From Neonectria sp. B-13 (Eukaryota; Ascomycota; Sordariomycetes; Hypocreales; Nectriaceae): 64,000 nt of DNA. Under the pieces are notes generated by a model. The model was not told the origin of the DNA and did not search any database. It saw only the letters and a list, made by a program, of their open reading frames with translations. The DNA lies in the NCBI GenBank assembly GCA_002682825.1, contig NOKP01000003.1, forward strand, positions 2,728,001 through 2,792,000, read 5' to 3'. The position numbers and the translations under genes were made by a program. This document shows, one piece after another, positions 1 to 11,032 of the stretch (the first letter of the stretch is position 1; every line of letters begins with the position of its first letter).

Positions 1-532
1 CGGCACATCTTCCCGGGACCGTGCCACGCTTACACGGAAGCCATCTTTCCGCATTCTACAGGGTGCCGCTTTTCAGGATTGGGGTTTGAGGAGTGTGTTG
101 CTTTTTTTAAACTTGCTGATTCCCGCCAGGCTGGGCGGAGGGGGCGTTGAGGGGAGGAAGGTCCTCCAAGGGTGGTCAGCTGCCATTGTTATTTCTGTAT
201 CATCTGGGTTTCTGGAATAAAGGGGTTTCTTTAACGGTTTATGGCATCATCGGGAGGTGCAGAATTTCTTGCGACGAAGTCCAAGCGACTCGCATACTAG
301 TTAAGATTCAAACAGCGAGGCAAATGAAGAACCGATTAGTTATGTGACAAAGTTGGGTATTTTCCTCTCTTGACTTTAAGTGTAATATGTGTCGTAAAAA
401 TGATCAATCCTCATTATCAACTCCACGCCTCCATGCCTACTCCCTTCCTGTACAGTGAATTTTATTGCATCTTCTGACAGTCCCAAAGCTTGTCTCTCTA
501 TCGTGTTTATCTCAAAATGTCTCCTTCCTTTC
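1..532. other. intergenic, left edge
   Basis: No convincing coding frame is seen. The right part is presumably the 3' untranslated region of the adjacent GET3 gene, which reads leftwards. A 66-codon open frame at 147-347 has no domain or splice support. Confidence 0.5.
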
Positions 533-1630
533 TTACTCCGGGGGCACATAAGGCGTGATGAGCATCTCACTAAAATTCTCGAGCTTCTCCTTGCCGCGGA
601 CCTCCTCGACCAGCAGGGGCATCTTGACGACGTTGAAGTCCTCGGCATAGAGCTCCTCATACTGGTCGAGGTACTTGCGCTGCATCTTGCGACGGGCACC
701 GCATTGCTCGCAGCCGTTCGTCTTTTTGGGGAAGAGAAGCTGGTTGACAACGATGGTGTGGGTGTCGATACCGTAGCCGGCGAGCTCCTGGATCATGCGC
801 TCCGTCTCGTAGAGGCTGAGGAACTCGGCGATGCAGACGCAGACGAAGGTGGTGAGGTCGGCGTCCTTGAACTGGGTGTTGACCTCGGAGATGGTCTCGC
901 GTAGGGACTCGAGCTTCTCCGTCATCTCGCCGAGGCTCTGGCCGTTGGGCAGGGCGCCGTTGTTGCCGAGGAATCCGTTAAGGAGGGGGCCGTACTGCGA
1001 AGACAACTGGCTGATCTTTGCGAGCGCCTTTTCGAGTACCGAAGGGAACTGGAGGAAGCGGAGGGTGTGGCCAGTGGGGGCAGTGTCGAAGATGATGGTC
1101 TCGTAGGAGAGGGACTTGACCTGTTTGAGGACTTCGGCAAAGGACATGGCCTCGTCGATACCAGGGATCTAAAGCGGTCAAAGTCAGCAACAGCTCAAAG
1201 CAGGGGATTATCCACCCAAGATGAAATAGAGAATAAAACGAACCGCAAAGGCAAGGTCCTGGACCATGCCGCCGAGCCCGCCACCGGCGGCATTGACGTC
1301 ATCGGCCTCGCCCTGACCGGCGAGGAGGTCCTGCATGCTGCCGTTGGGGTCGATCTCCATGGCGCTGAGGTTGTCGAAACCGTTGATAAGGCGGGCCTCC
1401 TTGCCGAACTTCTGGGAGAAGGCGTCGGAGAGGTTGTGGGCGGGGTCGGTGGAGATGAGGAGGACGGAGCGGCGGACGCGGGCGAGCTGGATGGCGAGGG
1501 AGCACGAGGTGGTGGTCTTGCCGACGCCGCCCTTGCCGCCGACGAAGATCCAGCGGAGGCTGCGCTGGTCGAGGAGCGACTGGAGCGAGGGCTCGAGGGC
1601 GTCCTCGGCGGAGATGACGGCGGTGGACAT
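533..1630 (-). CDS. get3: GET3/ArsA-type ATPase, tail-anchored protein targeting factor
   Basis: Homodimeric cytosolic ATPase that captures C-terminal membrane anchors and hands them to the Get1/Get2 receptor at the ER. Two exons, 1630-1244 and 1168-533, are joined over a 75-nt intron (1169-1243; donor GTTCGT, acceptor TTTAG), giving 340 residues, the usual size. Seen in the protein: deviant P-loop [10 protein letters not shown] at 31-40, switch I aspartate D62 in STDPAHN, and the CEQC zinc/dimerisation motif with C282 and C285. The intron falls just before IPGIDEAM, within the conserved family sequence. The start at 1630 was chosen because MSTAVIS is the first methionine that keeps the family N-terminus; the longer upstream frame is low-complexity leader. 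Its 5' end faces the hydroxyisourate hydrolase gene. The assignment is by motif and family recognition. Confidence 0.96.
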
Positions 1631-2958
1631 GGTCGTTGTTCGACTAGGTCGGAGGAGGTTGAGGATGGTGAGGCGGAGGAGGAGCGGAGAGGGCGAAAGA
1701 GAGAGGGAGTCGCAGTGCACAGATGGGTTCAGTTGGGGTAGACGAAGAGCGAAGAGATGCGGCAAGATTGGGAGGTTGTCGGTTGGCAGTGAGGTCGTCG
1801 TCTCGAATCCAGCTCGGTATCTTCTAGAAGCTCGCAGTTCTTGGTGGAGTTGGCAAAAAGCGGATATCCACGACGTAGCTTGACTAGCTGGTTGGGCTGG
1901 TTGGAAGTCATTGGAGGGGCACAGGGCGTACCCCTCCACCAAGCAGTCATAAATCCCTGATCACATGCTCATACAGTACAGAAACCATTCTGTTCGCCTA
2001 CTTTTGTCAACGCCCCCCGCCATCGACAACGCATCCGCCGCAGTTGGAACCAAACGCCAAGGTCCTTCCAAGCAAGTGTAGGACTCTGCGAATACGGACG
2101 GACCCCAAAGCTGCTGTGAGACGCTACAAGACCCCCGAGAGCAAGCCGGTCCAGGTCCTGCAGGTCCCCTCGGCAGAACTAGGACCTCCTCAACCCTCGA
2201 ACTCACGCTTTCTCTCGCGTCCCCCGTCGAACCCTCCGTCTTAGCAACAGTGTCCGTAGTCTCCCACAGTCCTAGGTCCCTCCTCCGGGCAGTGGGCCTG
2301 CTCTAGGCTCCAGGCCGGCCCCGTCCATGCCACGGAAGCGCGTGTTTGGCGGGGGCGGCGAGCGGCAGGCGGCGTGCAGCGAGCGTCGTCGGCTGGGCTT
2401 GCTGGTGATCACTCCTGGGGCGACGGACGCGTGTGTGAGTGAGTGACTAGGCCTTCACGACTGATGGAGAGTCCGCTGAATCGGGCTTGGTTTGCGGCTG
2501 GGAAGAGTAGAGCTGAACTGGCAACGACTGGGCACCACGGCTGCACCTGACGTGAAGATTGGATCGCTGGGCCAGTTTGTCAACTTGTGGGCTGCTCCTG
2601 CTCTTGTCGGGCTGCGTACCTAGGACTGGTTGGCTGAGACTCCCGTCTGCCTTATTTACTACTAGACCTTACCTGACTTTCCCTGACCTTACTTACTGCA
2701 TACAACCCATCGCGGGCCCTCCTCCATTTACATTTCCCTCTCTCCTCCCGCCTTTCCAGAAACAAAAACACCAACAAGGCTGGTGACGACTGCCTCGTGT
2801 CCTCGTGCCCTTTCTCCCGTCATCACATCCATCCTACTCGCAGAAGGTCGTTGGAGCTCCCACCTCCCGTGCCGCCTTCCTCCCCCACCTTTAACGTCGG
2901 ACCTCCCACGTCGCACCGATACTCCCACCTTCAATCATAAACAACCACATCCGCAATC
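1631..2958. promoter_or_regulatory. divergent intergenic region between GET3 and HIU hydrolase
   Basis: About 1.3 kb separates two divergently read genes, so it should hold both promoters. The side next to the hydrolase (about 2640-2958) is pyrimidine-rich, as fungal leaders often are. No TATA box or gene was recognised. Overlapping open frames inside are short and mutually antisense. Confidence 0.4.
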
Positions 2959-3366
2959 ATGGCCTCCTCCGACAAAGATCCCATCACTTGCCACGTCCTC
3001 GACACCACGGCCGGCCGCCCCGCCAAGGGCATCCGCGTGCGCCTCGAGCACGGCGCCAAATCCTCGCAGCCCAAGACGTTCGAGTCCATCACCGACGACG
3101 ATGGCCGCATCCTCGTCTGGCTGCCCTACAGCTCCGACCTCTCCGCCGGAGAAGTTCCTGTGTACACTCTCGACGACGTTCTCGGTGAGACCAGCGACGC
3201 CGGCGCCTCTCGCTGGACCCTGCGCTTCGACACCGGCTCCTACTTTGGCGAGGACAAGACCTTCTTCCCCGAGGTCACCGTCACCTTTCGTGTCGAACAG
3301 GGCCAGTCCTACCATGTGCCTCTGCTGTTGAGCCCTTACAGCTATACCACCTACCGTGGTAGCTAG
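2959..3366 (+). CDS. 5-hydroxyisourate hydrolase (transthyretin-like protein)
   Basis: Hydrolyses 5-hydroxyisourate to OHCU in the uricase pathway of purine breakdown. The 135-residue intronless frame matches the family length. It starts with ITCHVLDTTAGRPA (H12 expected catalytic), carries RWTLRFDTGSYF in the middle, and ends in the diagnostic C-terminal tetrapeptide YRGS (132-135), which lies in the active-site channel. The ATG follows CAATC and is the first in frame after a pyrimidine-rich leader. No PTS1 tripeptide is present, so a cytosolic location is inferred, although some relatives are peroxisomal. The divergent neighbour is GET3; no other urate-pathway gene lies in the window. Confidence 0.95.
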   Translation: MASSDKDPITCHVLDTTAGRPAKGIRVRLEHGAKSSQPKTFESITDDDGRILVWLPYSSDLSAGEVPVYTLDDVLGETSDAGASRWTLRFDTGSYFGEDKTFFPEVTVTFRVEQGQSYHVPLLLSPYSYTTYRGS

Positions 3367-3839
3367 GCGTCCAAGGTCGAGCTAATAGAGAGCCTTGACC
3401 TGTGAGAGGACAAACTGGGTCAGAAACAGCTCCGATTGACGAAGAATTACAATATGGCGACGGTTAGTCTTGGTATTTACTCAGGAAGACGCTTTTTATC
3501 AATAGCGATGATGGTTGTTTATTTCATCAAAGAATTTCCTAATCAGGCTTTACCTAGTCTCCTAGCCAGGCATGTCCATGGCCAGCCCATTTCCCTTCCA
3601 GAAGGACAATGTTTCCCATGTTTTGTGCCTAAAGTGTCAGGAAAATCCAACTTGAGGTCCCCGTTTCCCATTCCGTTTCCGTTTCCCCATACCCCCCTAA
3701 AAATGAACTCCGCGCTTTCCAAAAACAAATAAAAGAGAGAAGGCGATTCTGCGCAATGATGCAGTCGTTCAGGTCATTTGCCATAGCGGTTTCCGCCGTG
3801 TCGTCATAATGTTGAGTCGTTCAAGCCTCTGTCTAATGT
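3367..3839. other. convergent 3' flank region
   Basis: Separates the stops of the hydrolase (+) and the small basic protein (-). It presumably holds both 3' untranslated regions. No further coding signal is seen. Confidence 0.5.
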
Positions 3840-4386
3840 TCAATTCTTGCGCAATCTCCTTAACAAGCCCTTCTTAGAGCGATGCGAGGGAATGTCGGGT
3901 GAGGTGGGTGGCGTCTCTTCGTCCCTCTGTGACACGATGCTATCGGTTTCGTCCTTGGAGAAGCGCACGCTCGACATGGATGGGCTGGTGGCCTTGATGC
4001 TTTCTGAATCGGTGACGTCGGTGTTGACAAGGGATAGGACGCTGTAGAGGGCCTCGGACTGCGGCGTGATTCGACCGTGGTTGGTGGTGAGCCGCTTCTT
4101 CCTTAGGAACGAACGTCGGCTTCGGCTGAGCGCCCTCTCGGGGCTGATGTCTTCTTGGCTGATGCAGGCGTTTGGTGAGAGGTCTGCGTCGGGGTGAGGA
4201 AGCGTGGTGTTGCGGACTGGAAGACAGGTCAGTATGGAGTTGTGGTGGTGAGGCCGGGAGGGTAGACGAACCGTCGTTGAAGGGCTCGGGGAAGCCCGTG
4301 TCTCGGGGCTCCCGCCGTCGAGACTTGACAGTAGGGCTCGGCGACATGACTTGGATCTGAGGTACGGTTTTCGAATTGGCGGCCAT
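3840..4386 (-). CDS. hypothetical small basic Ser/Arg-rich protein
   Basis: Not a family I recognise. Two exons, 4386-4272 and 4216-3840, are joined over a 55-nt intron (4217-4271) with donor GTTCGT, a textbook TACTGAC branch point and acceptor TTCCAG, giving 163 residues in frame. The intron links two overlapping open frames, neither of which makes sense alone; this is the main support. Visible features: an N-terminal Ser/Pro/Arg segment (SPSPTVKSRRREPRD) with likely phosphorylation sites, a central SRSRRSFLRKK basic patch, a Ser/Thr/Asp-rich stretch, and a C-terminus of KKGLLRRLRKN that looks like a nuclear signal or membrane-binding basic helix. No signal peptide or membrane segment. It is probably lineage-specific. 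The function is unknown. Confidence 0.6.
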
Positions 4387-7300
4387 TGAGCTGGTATGTC
4401 TGGTTGTTTTCGATGGGTGAGGAAAATGAAGGAGGAAATGGTTGGTTGACGAAGGCAGCGAGATGAGGTGAGTACACTCAAGCACTGAATCGCTGCTCTC
4501 AACTGGCCAAATGGGGCAAGTACAAGTGTTGTGGGCTGGCTGGTGTAGGTGTAAGCGCGATGCCACTTTGGTCACCAGAAGCACAGAGCCACAATGACTG
4601 CAGAAATGTCTCGGAGTGAGAGAGAGAGTGCGAGAAAGTAAGGAGAAGAATAACGAAGAAGCTCGGTCACTCGACGATGAAGGGAGGGTTTTAGGTTAGG
4701 ATGAGAAAAGGCTGCGCAAGATTTTGGAGTTTGATTCTTTGCTCGGAGAAATTAAAGTCGTTAGGGGGATGGATGGGCGACAATAACAGGGCCGGCGGAC
4801 GAGGGGTGGGAGGCGAGAGGAGCCGGGGTTTCTTATGAACGATGAGTTGCAGCGATGCGATCAGCAGGGTCATGGGTTTTGTTGAAAGCCGTTGGGCCAC
4901 TTTGCACTTGACAAACAGGCAAAGCCCCGATGCGGCGGCCGGATCTTCGGCTTGGGGTGATGCGTGAGCAAGCGTGGGCGACTGGTGATTTTGGCCACTC
5001 GGATGAGGCTTGGCCCTCGCCATCCGGCACATAAGCCAAGAAGTCAAACGCGGGACGCCTACGGTCTGCGTGGCCCTCGTGCCGCAGCCCGAGAGCGATT
5101 CGAGAAGGCCAGGTGCGTATTCGTAGTCCCGCAGTGTACAGCGGTGCAAATCAACAGGGATATGAGGGTAGACTATGACGAGGTGGAGTCCAGGGCCCAA
5201 GAACCGCCGGGGACGAGACTCCCAAGAGTGACGAACGAGAAAGAGCCAGACTCACCTAGCACAGGCTTAGACCATCAGGGGACAAGCCTGTATGTGAGCT
5301 GCCCCGGTCTGGGCGGTCTCAAGGGTCCTTCCAGCGTCCTCTGGCGCCCTCTCAGCCGTCCCAAGTACAAGGGGTCGAAAGTGGTTAACAGTAATCTTCG
5401 CCCAAGCGCTCGGATGGAATTTGGCCGCTGGGTTTCGGAAATGGCGCCCTCTCTCCAAGGCTTGGGGCGGCCGTCCGGGGTCAGCCCAGTTGAGGCCGAG
5501 TGGCTGATGAGGCTCGGCGCCAGGCCTGCGATGGAGCGATGGAGCTCTCTGGCGTCGTCAGCGGGGGGACCTTTCTCGCTTGGCGACTGGTTTGTTGGGC
5601 GGCCGATGGCGCGAGCGCGAAACAGCGACAGCGACAAGAGACAGCGAAGTGCTTCTGCGCCTCGTCAAACGAGCTGAGATGCGTCCAAACGAGCCAAATA
5701 GGCTTCAAGCAAGAACTAACAGGCTTCAAGGTTCAGACGAGGGCAACGTCATCCCAGAGAGAAATCGCAAAGCCATTCTGCCTGGTCCGGGGGTGGGTTA
5801 TGCCATTTATAGGTCTCTGGGGACTTTCACAGTTCGCATTCGGGCAGCCAGGAAAGCAGTTCCCCAACAGTCTACTAGTAGGAAAGGTGCAGTAGTCGGT
5901 TGACCACAAGAAGTCTGACCAGCAGAATGCCACAGAGGACTACGAACAGGCCACAGAAGGCCCCAGACATGTTCCAGTGGGCAACCTTCAGCCAAGACGC
6001 AGCGCCCAGCGTGATGATCATTTCCCGCCAGCCCCCCCAGGCGCTATCGTCATGTGCCCCGGGCGTGCAGAACCGGTGTCTCGCAGACGGGAGTGTTAGT
6101 GGCGGGCCAAGCTGCCAACACCGTCCACTGCGAACCGCGACCGCCCGCTATTGTTCAGGTTTTAGATGTGACCTGACCTGCCCAGCCCGTGGCCCTCCTC
6201 TCCCCGCCGGGAATCCGCGGCCGAGGCCAACATTTGCTGGCTCCCGTTGCTCGATTCGGTGCCTCAACCTGCACCTGAGCGGGGAATTCATCGTGGATAT
6301 GGGCGGCTGGACGGCTGGACGGCAAGTCCGGGACGGCGTTTTGCTTGGTTCTGTCGTATTATTTGAGAAGGGCATGTTCTCCCATCACAACCCATCCACA
6401 AGCGCCGGGAGCTCGCATACACGGCTATGGTGGACGGGCGGTGTCGCCGATGACCTAAGAATGGGGAAGAGACCCATATTGCCGGTCAATCACGTGCACG
6501 GCCGCAGCTCGCTGCGCTCATCACCTCGCCGGCGTGTCAACTATCCGTTGATCAGAGATGTCCCAGTATTTGGATTGCTGGAGGTTCGTCCATTATTATC
6601 ACGCCAAATTCTCACTGCTCCAATTACCCCTGGATTACCAGACCGTCGGTGCTAGTGCCTACCCGGACGTCGCAGCTGATCGCTGTGGAAGATTGCAGTC
6701 GTCCTTTCTCCGTGGCATTTAGGTAGAGAGCCCCCTCTAAATTTCGTCTTGGCCTCCTTCATTTCCACCCCTAGCCCCCAGCTCCCAACGGTCTTTACGT
6801 CTCACCTCGCCTCTTATTAGCCACCGGAGATCCGCCAAAAGTAAAGCTTTTTGCGGACTGTTCGAATGACCCGAAATACACCTGTACATACACGTGTTTT
6901 CTGGACAAGGCCGCGTTTAACAAGCCACTCCCCGCAATTGGCAGGCGGGATAAAGTCGTCTAAAACCCGCCCTTGGCTGCATGGGCGGTGAAGGGAGTGA
7001 TAACGACGACGAGTACATGTACTAGTCATCTCTAACATCTGCGGGGGCTTGTCCCGTTACCTGTGTCTGGCTGGTTGGCTCTTCGGTTGGTGCATGGCGT
7101 GGCGGAGTGAGTATTCTCTTTGAGACGCGTGGCGGAGATGTTTGATACTCTCTGACATGGCACACGTAGGTCCACGAGATAGTTGTGACATCAAGATCTA
7201 CAAACAAGCAAGTAGTTGGCCCTGGATGGTGTTGTATTTTGATCATCCACCTGCTATCCTGTTTGCGCGAAAACTGAAATATTCCTGGTCTGGTTTCGCC

Positions 7301-7605
7301 TCCACTGAACCTGAACCGGAACCCGACGTCATCCAACTCTTCGAGTCTCCCGTCCGTGTGGCAAGTACCGAAGTCTTGTTTTCGAAGCATCAAAAAGTTG
7401 GTATCAGCTTGCCACGTCCGGGGATGCGGGTCAACTTGCCGCTCTCCATCTGCGAATCTGTAAGCCAAAAGCCCGCAGCCGTCTCCATAATCATTCAACT
7501 ACCTAGGGTACAGAGTGAGGATCCAGCGGGGCCAGAGATGGTCCCGCAAGCCCAGGCAAGGCCCTTCTAGCCCACATTATGGAGGCAGTATTACATCAGC
7601 AAATA
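4387..7605. other. 3.2-kb gene-free stretch
   Basis: Several open frames of 120-250 codons occur (for example 4964-5677 + and 5900-6655 +), but they have shuffled composition, no domains, equally long frames on the opposite strand and no convincing introns. I read the interval as promoter of the small basic protein plus spacer. No transposon ends or long repeats were recognised. Confidence 0.5.
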
Positions 7606-7687
7606 GACGCAGTGGCAGAGTGGTCTAATGCGTATGACTAGAAATCATATCTCTTCGGAGGCGTCTGTTCAAATCAGGCCTGCGTCG
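7606..7687 (+). tRNA. tRNA-Ser (anticodon AGA), intronless
   Basis: Cloverleaf read directly. Acceptor arms GACGCAG / CTGCGTC with discriminator G; D stem GCA/TGC; anticodon stem TATGA/TCATA around loop CTAGAAA, with AGA at 7640-7642; a class II variable arm CTC-TTCG-GAG; T stem GTCTG/CAGGC with loop TTCAAAT. The long variable arm is the serine hallmark and agrees with the anticodon. The internal A box TGGCAGAGTGG and B box GTTCAAATC are present, and a T5 run about 12 nt downstream can serve as Pol III terminator. No intron. Confidence 0.96.
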
Positions 7688-8449
7688 TCTCAATTTACTT
7701 TTTGTCTTTTGAGCACATTCCATGTTACGGTTTTCTTTTTAGTCGTCGTGCAGCAAGCAGTTGGAAGCGACACATGCAACGTTTAACCATACTTCAAGCG
7801 GGGAAACTGACATCATCGCCTGGGAAGAAAACATTCATCATCGAAGCACGAAGTATTTCTTACAAGACGCTAATGCATTTTTCAGGAACATTCAAGGGCG
7901 AATGTTTGTCATCCGGTGGTCCAATTATGGTTTGACCGAGTCGATTTCTCCTTCGATTTTCTCAAATTGATGGGGTAGCTAACAGTTGGCATGATTGAGC
8001 AGGCCAATGTGGTATTTTCCACTTAGACGTTCCTACCCCATTTCACACCATTGACCAAGTAGTGGGGAGGTAATGGACTAAATATCGACTAAGCACATCA
8101 ACATACTATTTCAACTGTAGTTGACCCTAATGCAGCTCGCATTTGGAGCTGGCCAAACAAATCTGGTGGTGTTGGAGGAGCGACGACGGGAAAGCATTCG
8201 TATTCCATTGTAGATTCAATCATGCGGACAAAAGAATAGCCGGGGACCTGACACAGCCCCCCATTAATGCACCGTGCACAGCCACTCCGCTGACAGTCCA
8301 ACACGTAACGCTTCACGAGCCACATCGCGACGTTCCAGTGCATCCGCCTTCGACAACCCCCTGGGATAAGAATATCGCAACTTCTTCACAGTCTCGCCAA
8401 TCCGACGGCATCATCGCGCAGCGCCCTTCGATCGACGACTCCGTGCACA
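7688..8449. promoter_or_regulatory. intergenic, CDC50 upstream region
   Basis: Starts with the T-rich Pol III terminator of the tRNA and ends in the C-rich leader of the CDC50 gene (about 8330-8449). No other gene is seen. Confidence 0.4.
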
Positions 8450-10034
8450 ATGGCCGACTCACCCCGTGGCATCGACCACACCGACTCGATCGATTCCAAC
8501 GATGGAGGTCCGAAGCTGCCGGACAAGAAGAAGAGCCGCCGACCAGCGAGTGAGTGCTCTGGAAGCTTCAGAAGCAGTGCGCCGCCCGTGGAGGATTTGT
8601 AGCTGATGTTCCCGCGACAGATACCGCGTTCCGGCAACAACGCTTGAAGGCGTGGCAGTATGTCAAGGACTCTCCGTGCTCCCCGATGCGATGCTAACAG
8701 CGACAGGCCCATTTTGACGCCCAAGACCGTTCTGCCCTTGTTCTTCATCATCGGCATCATTTTCGCCCCGATCGGTGGCCTCCTCCTCTATGCGAGCGCT
8801 CAGGTACCATTTCCCGCCATCCCTTCCAGGACGTTCCGCCAGCACAGCTCTAACGGCCAACTAGGTTCAAGAGATTCGTCTCGATTACACACATTGCAAA
8901 GCGGACGCTCCGGATTACTCGGGTTCCTCCAACAACAAAGGCTTCAAGAGCATGCCTGATAGTGCCGTCACAACCGCATTCAAGAACAACACCGGAGGGG
9001 TTGATGCTGAGTGGGCTCGCGAAAAAGATGTCAACGTCACGGACTGGATGAGCGGCGCACGAGTCAATACCACTCGCTGCTACCTGCGCTTCGATATTCC
9101 CGAGAACATGGGACCGCCCGTTCTCTTTTACTACCACCTCACAAACTTCTACCAGAACCACCGACGCTATGTCCTTTCGTTCGACACTGATCAGCTCAAG
9201 GGCAAGACACGTTCGTACGACCAGATTGCGGGTTCAGACTGCACCCCGTTATACGGCGACAAGAAAGAGAAGAAGCCTTACTACCCTTGCGGTCTCATCG
9301 CCAACTCCATGTTCAACGATACTTTCTCCAGCCCTGTCCTCCAGAACCCCCCCAAGGCCAGTGGCAACGAGACTCGCGAGTACTTGATGGCAAACAACAG
9401 CGACATTGCCTGGAACAGTGACAAGGACCTGTACGGCGAGACTGGCTATAGCAATGATGATGCTATCCCCCCGCCCAACTGGCATGACCGCTACCCCGAC
9501 GGATACACCAAGGAGAATCCGATACCGAACCTGAAGGAGTGGGAGGCATTCCACGTGTGGATGCGAACCGCCGGTCTGCCTGTCTTCAGCAAGCTCTACC
9601 AGCGCAACAACAGTGATGCCATGATTAAAGGGCGCTACCAGGTTATCATTGATGACTGTAAGGCTTCAGACCCTCCAACCATATTCAACCTCGCTGACTC
9701 TAGACAGATTTCCCGGCTGATAAGTACGAGGGCACCAAGTCCATAATCCTCACTACCAGGACCGTTATGGGCGGCCGCAACCCCTTCCTCGGCATCGCGT
9801 ATGTCGTTGTCGGTGGTGTCTGCATTCTCCTCGGTACCCTATTCACCGTCACTCACCTCGTTCGCCCCAGGTATGTTACGCCCGTTGTTCCCCATCCCTG
9901 ACTATTGTCGCTAACGCCCACGCAGAAAGCTCGGTGACCACACATACCTTTCGTGGAACAACGCCCCGGGAGCCAAGACTGGTCCCAGTACGGCTGCGGC
10001 CTCTGGGCGCGATCTTCGTCCTGGCGAGGCCTAG
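8450..10034 (+). CDS. cdc50: CDC50/LEM3-family P4-ATPase (lipid flippase) subunit
   Basis: Beta subunit and chaperone of type IV P-type ATPases, which flip phospholipids to the cytosolic leaflet in Golgi, endosome and plasma membranes. Six exons: 8450-8549, 8621-8657, 8707-8803, 8865-9657, 9708-9870, 9926-10034; all introns are GT-AG and 49-70 nt, and the result is 432 residues in frame. Seen: the family signature [19 protein letters not shown] before membrane helix 1 (about 54-76), a lumenal domain with many N-glycosylation sequons (NNT, NVT, NTT, NET, NNS) and conserved cysteines, [20 protein letters not shown], and helix 2 (about 369-393) after the NPFLG motif. Both ends are cytosolic. It converges on SPT16. 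The short second exon (37 nt) is easy to miss in automatic annotation. Confidence 0.95.
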
Positions 10035-11032
10035 GCGGCTCGTGAAGATTCCAGAGCGCTCCTCCGAGTCACCACTACCACCGATACCACGAATCCATCA
10101 TTTGTGTCCTCTGTTCGCCATTCGAGTACTCCTAGCAGCGCTGTAATAGTGCATCCCGCCACTCCTCTCGCCTTGGACTCTTGGCGCGGCGTTTCTCGCA
10201 ATCTGAGGTAAGCGGGCAAGACGCTGGGCTCGGCGAATGGGTGGACCCCGAGGAACATTTGGCATTGGATTTTCGGATTTCGCTCCTGTGGCATGGCTTA
10301 CTTGCTATTTCTGTACGACTATTCCGAGCAGCATCTTTCTTACCTGCTTTGTTTTTTCAAGAGGCGGTTTCTGGGAATACTGGCCGCGACGTCGTCTGCT
10401 TTTCGCGCACGCGAGTTTGTGCTCTCCCGCCTGCCCGTCTTGCGCAGACTGAAAACGGAGGTGGATTAGGGGAGAAGTGTGTGTAATGTTTCCGAGTATC
10501 ATTTACCGGGTAGGAGTTTGGGCGTGTTATCCAATAGGAAGTGCGAATAGAACTATATATGGCCTCGTATTTCTCGTCCCCTTGCCGTGTAAGAGTGCTA
10601 GCGTTGGGTGAGATGGGGCTATGGCCGTAAGCAAGGCGTACGAAGTACTCGCACTCCCTCTCAGGTCTGTGCAATGTAAAGAGTGGCAGTAACACGAGAA
10701 ACACATGTTCAATTAGCTAGTCTGGACGGCCCAAATCTGCCCCCCCCCCCCATGCCACCACATCGCCAGATACCACCAGACAAAAAGATTACAGAAAAGC
10801 GGTCATAACCAAGAAACCCTAAAAGCAACCATTCGTCGATTGCCCTTGCTATGCCGACATCAAAGAAAAGGTTACAGGCGCAAAGGGAAAGGAGTAAGGA
10901 GAAGCCAGCAATGGACGCAAGCTACATTTCATTTGTTTAGTACAAGGTAGAAGAAGAGAAAAGAAAGCCGTGCGCCCACTTCGCGCTATTAGATCCCTCT
11001 GCCCGATGGAAACACGAGATAGTGTCTGAGAT
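10035..11032. other. convergent 3' flanks of CDC50 and SPT16
   Basis: About 1 kb with no convincing gene. It contains a run of eleven or more C near 10741 and one GTACGAAGTAC palindrome at 10638-10648. Presumed 3' untranslated regions. Confidence 0.5.

Noticed and set aside
455..904. 149-codon + frame opposite GET3
   Set aside because: Antisense shadow of the well-supported GET3 second exon.
4964..5677. 237-codon + frame
   Set aside because: Mixed composition, competing frames on the other strand, no domain or splice logic.
5900..6655. 251-codon + frame
   Set aside because: Same reasons: arginine/proline-rich shuffled composition and no recognisable domain.
7022..7498. 158-codon - frame next to the tRNA
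   Set aside because: Equally long + frame overlaps; no domain, and no splice signals extend it.
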